Below are positions 59,094 to 64,000 of a DNA stretch of 64,000 nucleotides, piece after piece; the first letter of the stretch is position 1, and every line of letters starts with the position of its first letter. Below the pieces are notes generated by a model. The model saw nothing but the letters and a program-made list of their open reading frames with translations. It was not told the origin of the DNA and did not search any database. The stretch is from contig CP051243.1 of assembly GCA_017795025.1 (NCBI GenBank), positions 2,237,501 through 2,301,500 on the forward strand, written 5' to 3'. This DNA comes from Flavobacteriales bacterium (lineage in GTDB: Bacteria; Bacteroidota; Bacteroidia; Flavobacteriales; Schleiferiaceae). Position numbers and translations under genes: made by a program.

Positions 59094-60095
59094 TTAATAA
59101 GGATAGGCCATTTCGAGGTCGGCAAACTGATGCAGGATCTCCTCTAAAACATCCAAAATTTCTTGAGGCTCATCGGAGGTAACCAACTTTTGGCGGTATT
59201 CTTTAAAATGAGGAATGCCCTTAAAGTAATTGGTGTAATGGCGGCGGGTTTCGTTAATACCCAAGCGGGTCCCTTTCCAGTCGAGGGCCATCTCGAAATG
59301 ACGTCGGCAGGCCACCACCCGCTCCTCTAAGGTGGGGGGAGCTAAGGTTTCCCCAGTGGCAAGAAAGTGCTTGATCTCTCTAAAAATCCAAGGGTAACCA
59401 ATCGAAGCGCGACCAATCATAATACCGTCCACCCCATAGGTGTTTTTCATTTCCAGGGCCTTCTGCGGACTGTCTACATCGCCATTGCCAAAAACGGGAA
59501 TATTCATGCGTGGGTTTTCCTTCACCGCACGAATTAAACTCCAATCGGCCTCGCCTTTATACATCTGCTTACGGGTCCGCCCATGAATTGAAATGGCTTT
59601 GATACCCACATCTTGTAAGCGCTCGGCTACTTCCACAATATATTTGGAGTTCTCATCCCAGCCCAAACGGGTTTTAACCGTCACGGGCTTATCAACTGCC
59701 TTAACGATTTCGGCAGTCATGCGCACCATTTTAGGAATGTCTAATAAAATCCCGGCACCAGCGCCTTTACAAGCCACCTTCTTAACCGGGCAGCCGTAGT
59801 TAATATCTACAATATCGGGATTGGCCTCCGCGGTAATGGCCGCAGCTTCTCGCATCGAACTGATTTCATCACCAAAAATTTGAATGCCCAAAGGACGCTC
59901 GTATTCAAAAAAATCGAGCTTTTGCACACTCTTGGCGGCATCGCGAATCAAGCCTTCCGAGGAAATAAACTCCGTGTACATCACATCGGCCCCTTGTTCC
60001 TTGCACAATGCCCGAAAGGGAGGATCACTCACATCTTCCATTGGCGCAAGGAGCAAAGGAAATGCTCCAACTTCTACCTCTCCAATTTTAACCAC
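59094..60095 (-). CDS. dusB: tRNA-dihydrouridine synthase DusB
   Basis: A 333-residue FMN enzyme reducing uridine to dihydrouridine in tRNA. It shows FPLLLAPMEDVSDPPFRALC, the catalytic Cys102 in YGCPVKK, KTRLGWDENSKYI and IMIGRASIGYPWIF. The GTG start at 60095 is chosen because it gives the standard N-terminus VKIGEVEVGAFPLLLAPMED and lies 23 nt after TACTTTTG. An ATG 16 codons upstream would begin beyond that element and overlap the divergent CPBP gene. Confidence 0.94.
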   Translation of the reverse strand: MVKIGEVEVGAFPLLLAPMEDVSDPPFRALCKEQGADVMYTEFISSEGLIRDAAKSVQKLDFFEYERPLGIQIFGDEISSMREAAAITAEANPDIVDINYGCPVKKVACKGAGAGILLDIPKMVRMTAEIVKAVDKPVTVKTRLGWDENSKYIVEVAERLQDVGIKAISIHGRTRKQMYKGEADWSLIRAVKENPRMNIPVFGNGDVDSPQKALEMKNTYGVDGIMIGRASIGYPWIFREIKHFLATGETLAPPTLEERVVACRRHFEMALDWKGTRLGINETRRHYTNYFKGIPHFKEYRQKLVTSDEPQEILDVLEEILHQFADLEMAYPY

Positions 60096-60117
60096 AAGAC
60101 GGATTTTATCAACTTTG

Positions 60118-60125
60118 CAAAAGTA
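60118..60125 (-). promoter_or_regulatory. -7 element for dusB
   Basis: TACTTTTG on the minus strand ends 23 nt before the GTG at 60095, supporting that start. Confidence 0.5.
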
Positions 60126-60141
60126 CAAAAACACTTTGCCC

Positions 60142-61053
60142 ATGCTAAAGGGTCAGTTTGCCGGTGAATCGATATTCGTGCAAATCCTCATTTTATTGAT
60201 TCTCATTTTAGTGGGGATGTTCTTCTTTACCGGCTTCTCCTTAGCCCTGGCCTCTATATTATATGAGGTTTCGGTGGCAGAGGCCTTGGACACCCTAAGT
60301 GAATTTCACCGTGGGGGAAGTCGGGAAGTTTTTAAACTCGTGCAAGGTTTTACTAGCCTCGGGACCTTTCTTTTTCCCGCTTTGGTCGGTGCTTACTTTT
60401 TTAGCAAGCAGCCTAGTGATCTATTAGGCAGTCAAAAATTTCCTAAGCCTGCGCTTTTTATTGTCATTTGCTTAATCGCGATGGCTTACAGCATGGGGGC
60501 CCTCAGTGATTTACTTTTCCGGTTTAGTAGCACCATTCCCTGGCCAGAGGCTTTTTTAGAAAGTTTTGAGGAAAGTCAGGAACTGATGCTTGGCACCTAC
60601 GAAAATATACTTCGTATAAGTGGACCAATAGACTTTGTGCAGGTCCTTATAATCATGGCCTTTATTCCGGCTTTAGCGGAGGAGTCCCTATTTCGTGGGC
60701 TGCTTCAGCCGCTCCTAGCACGACATATTAATCCGCATTTTGCCATTCTCTTAACCAGCCTAGCCTTCGCGCTTCTTCACAACCAACACCTGGCCTTCTT
60801 ATCCATTTTTGTGTTGGGCATTATTCTGGGTTATTTAAGGCATTGGACGCAAAGCATCTGGCCTTCCACCCTCTTGCACCTTTTTAATAATGCCAGTATT
60901 GTTATTCTGGTTTATGGTTTCGACTATGATTATCGGGCGGCCCTCGAAGCACAAAGCGGAGTCAATTGGTTTGAAACCGGCAGCTTGCTTGTCGTATTTG
61001 GGCTGAGCTTGTTCTTCTTTCGCCGCTTAAGCCTTAAACAAGTAATGGATTAA
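60142..61053 (+). CDS. CPBP-family intramembrane glutamic endopeptidase
   Basis: A 303-residue multi-pass protein with the ABI/CAAX-protease motifs. E180-E181-SLF-R185 is motif 1, FALLHN near 208-213 is motif 2, and HLFNNAS near 247-253 is motif 3. Family members include eukaryotic Rce1-like proteases and bacterial immunity or anchoring proteins; the substrate is unknown. The ATG at 60142 removes a long upstream extension that runs antisense through dusB. It is divergent from dusB with 46 nt between start codons. Confidence 0.9.
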   Translation: MLKGQFAGESIFVQILILLILILVGMFFFTGFSLALASILYEVSVAEALDTLSEFHRGGSREVFKLVQGFTSLGTFLFPALVGAYFFSKQPSDLLGSQKFPKPALFIVICLIAMAYSMGALSDLLFRFSSTIPWPEAFLESFEESQELMLGTYENILRISGPIDFVQVLIIMAFIPALAEESLFRGLLQPLLARHINPHFAILLTSLAFALLHNQHLAFLSIFVLGIILGYLRHWTQSIWPSTLLHLFNNASIVILVYGFDYDYRAALEAQSGVNWFETGSLLVVFGLSLFFFRRLSLKQVMD

Positions 61054-61102
61054 TTCTAAATAAGACCCTGTTTTTCAGGCAATACCCTCCTTTCTGATAA
61101 AG

Positions 61103-61146
61103 CTGACAAATGTCATTTTATCAGCTTCAGCATGCCGATACATTTG
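61103..61146 (+). promoter_or_regulatory. Fnr-type site and -7 element of the cbb3 operon
   Basis: CTGAC-AAAT-GTCA starts at 61103; its core TGACA-AA-TGTCA is a perfect palindrome, with an outer CTGATAAA/TTTATCAG pair (61094-61124). TACATTTG is at 61139-61146, 36 nt after the first C. There is no TTG at -33. With a start of transcription about 5 nt downstream the site is centred near -41, the class II activator position. Confidence 0.68.
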
Positions 61147-61169
61147 AAACTCTAATTAAAGGGACCATA

Positions 61170-61334
61170 ATGTCGGCCATTTACATTCTTATTTCCATCA
61201 GTTTCATCGTAGCGATTGGCTTCCTTGCTGCATTTATTTGGAGCATTAAAAACGGTCAGTACGAGGATGACTATTCCCCTAGTGTAAGGATGTTAAAGGA
61301 CGACAAGAAACCGAACGACAGACCTAAATTGTAA
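61170..61334 (+). CDS. ccoS: cbb3 oxidase assembly protein CcoS
   Basis: A 54-residue single-pass membrane protein (helix about 3-26, IYILISISFIVAIGFLAAFIW) followed by SIKNGQYEDDYSPSVRMLKDD, the family tail. CcoS is needed for haem b and CuB insertion into cbb3 oxidase. The ATG at 61170 gives the normal CcoS start; an upstream frame extension reads through the promoter. It is the first gene of the cbb3 operon, 3 nt before ccoN-ccoO. Confidence 0.92.
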   Translation: MSAIYILISISFIVAIGFLAAFIWSIKNGQYEDDYSPSVRMLKDDKKPNDRPKL

Positions 61335-61337
61335 ACT

Positions 61338-63503
61338 ATGCATGCAGAAACCTTTTATTACGATAATAAGATCGTAAGGAACTTCACCATCGCCACTATT
61401 ATATGGGGCGTAATTGGCCTACTGGTAGGCATCTGGGTGGCGTTCTCTCTGGTTTTTCCAGAAATGAACCTCACCCCCTGGCTAACTTTTGGACGTTTAA
61501 GAGCACTTCATACCAACGGAGCGATTTTCGCTTTTGTGGGTAATGCCATTTTTGCGGGGGTATACTACTCGCTGCCTCGGCTCCTTAAAACTCCGATGGC
61601 CTCTAAACTCCTCAGTAATATCAATTTTTGGGGTTGGCAGTTAATCATCGTTTCTGCGGTTGCCACCTTACCTTTTGGGATTACCGGATCTAAAGAATAC
61701 GCCGAACTCGAATGGCCTATTGACATTGGCATCGCCCTAGTATGGGTTGCCTTTGGGGTTAACATGTTTTGGACCATCTTAAAACGTCGGGAACGTCATC
61801 TCTACGTGGCCATCTGGTTCTACATTGCCACCTTTGTTACCGTTACCGTTCTGCATGTAGTTAACAACCTGGAACTTCCCATTTCCGCCTTTAAATCCTA
61901 CTCCATTTTTGCCGGTGTTCAAGATGCCTTGGTGCAATGGTGGTATGGCCATAATGCGGTAGCCTTCTTTTTAACCACTCCGGTTTTAGGTTTGATGTAC
62001 TACTTCGTACCTAAAGCGGCCAACCGTCCGGTATACTCTTACCGCTTATCTATTGTACACTTCTGGGCCTTGATTTTTATCTACATCTGGGCTGGACCCC
62101 ACCACTTATTATATACTAGCTTACCCGATTGGGCGCAAAGCTTAGGTACAGTATTCTCCATTATGCTCATCTTCCCTTCTTGGGGTGGTATGATTAACGG
62201 ATTGCTTACCCTGCGTGGTGCTTGGGATAAAGTGCGCGACTCTGCAGTATTGAAATTCTTCGTAATTGCGATTACCGCCTATGGTATGAGCACCCTAGAA
62301 GGACCATTATTGAGCTTGAAAAACATTAACGCCATTGCACACTATACCGACTGGATTCCAGCTCACGTGCATATCGGAACCTTAGGTTGGAATGGCTTCA
62401 TGATCTTCGGTATTATCTACTGGCTAATGCCTAAGATGTACAAAACCAGCTTGTTTAGCGAGAAACTGGCCAATGCCCACTTCTGGATTGGAACTACCGG
62501 TATTTTATTCTGGGCGCTACCCATGTATGTTTCTGGTTGGACCCAAAGCTTAATGTGGAAAGAATTTAATCCTGATGGAACGCTCGTTTACGGTAACTTC
62601 CTGGAAACCGTTACCCAACTCATTCCACTTTATGCCACGCGTGCTATTGGCGGTAGCCTCTATGTAGTAGGTATGTTGATCATGGTTTACAATGTAATTA
62701 AAACCGTGGCCTCCGGATCCTTCCAAGCCGAAGAAGAAGCCAGTGCCCCTGCCCTAGCGAAAGACTGGAAAGCGCCTAAAAATGATTACTGGCACCGTCT
62801 TATCGAGCGCAAGCCTGTTCAGCTAATGGTATTTGCCACAATCGCCATTCTTATTGGCGGTATCGTAGAAATTGTTCCAACCATTATGGTTAAGAGTAAT
62901 ATCCCCACTATTGAGGATGTAAAACCCTACACGGCTCTCGAGCTTGAAGGACGCGACCTTTATATCCGCGAGGCTTGTAATGCCTGTCACTCGCAAATGG
63001 TTCGACCTTTCCGTTCGGAAGTAGCCCGTTACGGGGAGTATTCCAAAGCCGGTGAGTTTGTTTACGATCATCCCTTCTTATGGGGTTCTAAACGTACCGG
63101 ACCCGACTTACACCGGGTAGGTGGAAAGTATCCGCACAGCTGGCACTACAAACATATGGTACAGCCTACTTCCATGAGCGCCGGATCTATTATGCCCACC
63201 TACGAGTGGTTAGCAACCAACGAACTGGATACTGAGCTCCTAAGTAAGAAGCTCCAAGCTATGCAAACCCTAGGGGTACCTTACAGCGATGAGTATATCG
63301 CTAATGCAGATGCTCATTTGATGGCGCAAGCGGAAGAAATCGCCGCCGACCTAAGCAAGGATCTTGGTCAGGAAGTTAGCCCCAAAGAGGAAATGGTGGC
63401 CTTGATTGCCTACTTGCAACGTTTGGGAATCGACATTAAAGGAGAGCACAGTGAGCATGTGAAAGCCACTACTGCCGGAGGAACTTTAACCGCAGAAAAG
63501 TAG
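61338..63503 (+). CDS. ccoNO: cbb3-type cytochrome c oxidase, fused subunits I and II (CcoN-CcoO)
   Basis: A 721-residue fusion. Residues about 1-470 are CcoN, with twelve or so helices and haem/CuB histidine motifs LRALHTNGAIFAF, WWYGHNAVAF, GPHHLLYTSLPDW and HVHIGTLGWNGF. After a linker and one transmembrane helix (about 495-515), the CcoO part carries the haem c site C547-NAC-H551. The fusion is typical of Bacteroidota. The enzyme reduces O2 with high affinity in the inner membrane. ccoQ follows 4 nt later. Confidence 0.97.
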   Translation: MHAETFYYDNKIVRNFTIATIIWGVIGLLVGIWVAFSLVFPEMNLTPWLTFGRLRALHTNGAIFAFVGNAIFAGVYYSLPRLLKTPMASKLLSNINFWGWQLIIVSAVATLPFGITGSKEYAELEWPIDIGIALVWVAFGVNMFWTILKRRERHLYVAIWFYIATFVTVTVLHVVNNLELPISAFKSYSIFAGVQDALVQWWYGHNAVAFFLTTPVLGLMYYFVPKAANRPVYSYRLSIVHFWALIFIYIWAGPHHLLYTSLPDWAQSLGTVFSIMLIFPSWGGMINGLLTLRGAWDKVRDSAVLKFFVIAITAYGMSTLEGPLLSLKNINAIAHYTDWIPAHVHIGTLGWNGFMIFGIIYWLMPKMYKTSLFSEKLANAHFWIGTTGILFWALPMYVSGWTQSLMWKEFNPDGTLVYGNFLETVTQLIPLYATRAIGGSLYVVGMLIMVYNVIKTVASGSFQAEEEASAPALAKDWKAPKNDYWHRLIERKPVQLMVFATIAILIGGIVEIVPTIMVKSNIPTIEDVKPYTALELEGRDLYIREACNACHSQMVRPFRSEVARYGEYSKAGEFVYDHPFLWGSKRTGPDLHRVGGKYPHSWHYKHMVQPTSMSAGSIMPTYEWLATNELDTELLSKKLQAMQTLGVPYSDEYIANADAHLMAQAEEIAADLSKDLGQEVSPKEEMVALIAYLQRLGIDIKGEHSEHVKATTAGGTLTAEK

Positions 63504-63507
63504 GATC

Positions 63508-63702
63508 ATGCTAAAGTTCATAAAACACAATATGGAGACCATAGATGGGGTATCGATTTACCCCATCATCTCCTTCCTTATTTTCTTCAGCATCTTTATG
63601 ATTGCCATTATATATGTGATTCGTAAGGACCGCGCCAGCATTGAAGAATCCAGCCTATTACCACTTAACGACAATGCCAAACCTCATGAAAAGACTAAAT
63701 AG
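63508..63702 (+). CDS. ccoQ: CcoQ/FixQ-like small subunit of cbb3 oxidase
   Basis: A 64-residue protein with one transmembrane helix (about 19-39, IISFLIFFSIFMIAIIYVI) and a cytoplasmic tail with RKDRASIEESSLLPL. CcoQ stabilises the complex. Its end overlaps the ccoP start by 17 nt. Confidence 0.85.
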   Translation: MLKFIKHNMETIDGVSIYPIISFLIFFSIFMIAIIYVIRKDRASIEESSLLPLNDNAKPHEKTK

Positions 63703-64000
63703 AACCATCATAGTATTTGTGGTCTTGTTAATGGCCGGAGCCGCCAGCCTGACCACCCTCGAGCAAGGAAGCTCTTTAGAAATAATGTCGAATCCCACCA
63801 ATTGGCTTATTGTTATTTCGGCCTTCTTCTTGGTGATTGCCTTTATGGCCACTTTCGAAGCATTAGACGCCATGAAGCGTATGGTTCGCGGACAGCAAGG
63901 AAGCGAAGCCAGCGAAGTGGAGGAAGAAGAAAGCGACTGGGTAGATGGCTTACTGCATAAACTTACCGATGCCACTCCGGTAGAAAACGAAGAAGAAGTT
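63686..64000 (+). CDS. ccoP: cbb3 oxidase subunit III CcoP, N-terminal part (partial)
   Basis: The first 105 codons of a frame that runs off the right edge. It has two transmembrane helices (about 6-24 and 40-60), an acidic linker and SDWVDGLLHKLTDATPVENEEEV, the pattern just before the GxDxxI motif of CcoP; the haem c domains are outside the window. ATG 63686 overlaps ccoQ by 17 nt. Confidence 0.88.
   Translation, partial: MKRLNRTIIVFVVLLMAGAASLTTLEQGSSLEIMSNPTNWLIVISAFFLVIAFMATFEALDAMKRMVRGQQGSEASEVEEEESDWVDGLLHKLTDATPVENEEEV

Noticed and set aside
59884-60141. Long N-terminal extension of the CPBP protease
   Set aside because: It runs antisense to dusB and is followed by the hydrophobic start of the real protein at 60142.

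Overview
The window is chromosomal DNA of a Bacteroidota bacterium, most likely a marine or aquatic member of the Flavobacteriales (Cryomorphaceae/Schleiferiaceae-like). The lineage call rests on a C-terminal type IX secretion sorting domain, a CcoN-CcoO fusion in the cbb3 oxidase, a DUF5686 protein, a cluster of one ExbB and three ExbD proteins, the short Bacteroidota form of AMP nucleosidase, and many promoters with the TAnnTTTG -7 element that the Bacteroidota sigma factor reads. The genus is inferred only. No phage, transposase, integrase or CRISPR array was seen.

Layout. 1-4.5 kb: end of recJ, an SDR, then a minus-strand run leuS, small membrane protein, DUF3108, tryptophan 2,3-dioxygenase-like protein, M23 peptidase. 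7.4-12.8 kb: NagZ-like lipoprotein, orphan four-helix-bundle sensor, T9SS cargo, lipoprotein, and two unrecognised genes followed by 432 bp of non-coding DNA with inverted repeats. 13.2-16.6 kb: trhO, then tyrosine catabolism (hmgA, hppD). 16.7-23.9 kb: DUF5686 protein, an RND-like exporter, rfbA, polyprenyl synthetase and a small gene in one run. 24.6-28.6 kb: sucA-sucB. 28.7-33.2 kb: di-haem peroxidase and the ExbB/ExbD cluster. 33.4-34.2 kb: tRNA-Ser(GGA) followed by a 140-bp tandem array and a copy of the tRNA 3' end. 34.3-38.6 kb: regulator plus dehydrogenase plus two DUF4386 membrane proteins. 38.7-45.7 kb: amn, an Xre/membrane-protein pair, ansA, tatD, porin, YceI, thioredoxin-like protein. 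45.7-49.3 kb: ccoI, an Fnr-like regulator and a cyclic-nucleotide-binding-fold protein without DNA-binding domain. 49.4-56.2 kb: FAD oxidoreductase, hydrolase-OsmC fusion, HAD-like protein, aldehyde dehydrogenase, second RND-like exporter. 56.2-61.1 kb: dps, acyP, rbfA, ABC permease, dusB, CPBP protease. 61.2-64 kb: ccoS, ccoNO, ccoQ and the start of ccoP.

How the genes work together. The clearest thread is respiration under low oxygen. The cbb3 operon, its copper pump CcoI, a Cys-bearing Crp/Fnr regulator and its partner are all here. Four promoters (ccoS, ccoI, the partner gene, and the oxygen-consuming hmgA) carry a TGAY-N4-RTCA-type site at exactly the same distance, 36 nt, from the -7 element. 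That looks like a self-contained Fnr-type activator regulon. Start codons were revised where promoter position and family N-termini agree (leuS, ccoI, dusB, the partner gene).

All nine tail-to-tail gene pairs abut or overlap, four of them by a shared 4-nt stop-codon motif, so convergent terminators are almost absent. The best candidates for something undescribed are the fixed-geometry Fnr regulon with its HTH-less partner, the tRNA-tail tandem array, and the 58-bp nested operator in front of the Xre pair.
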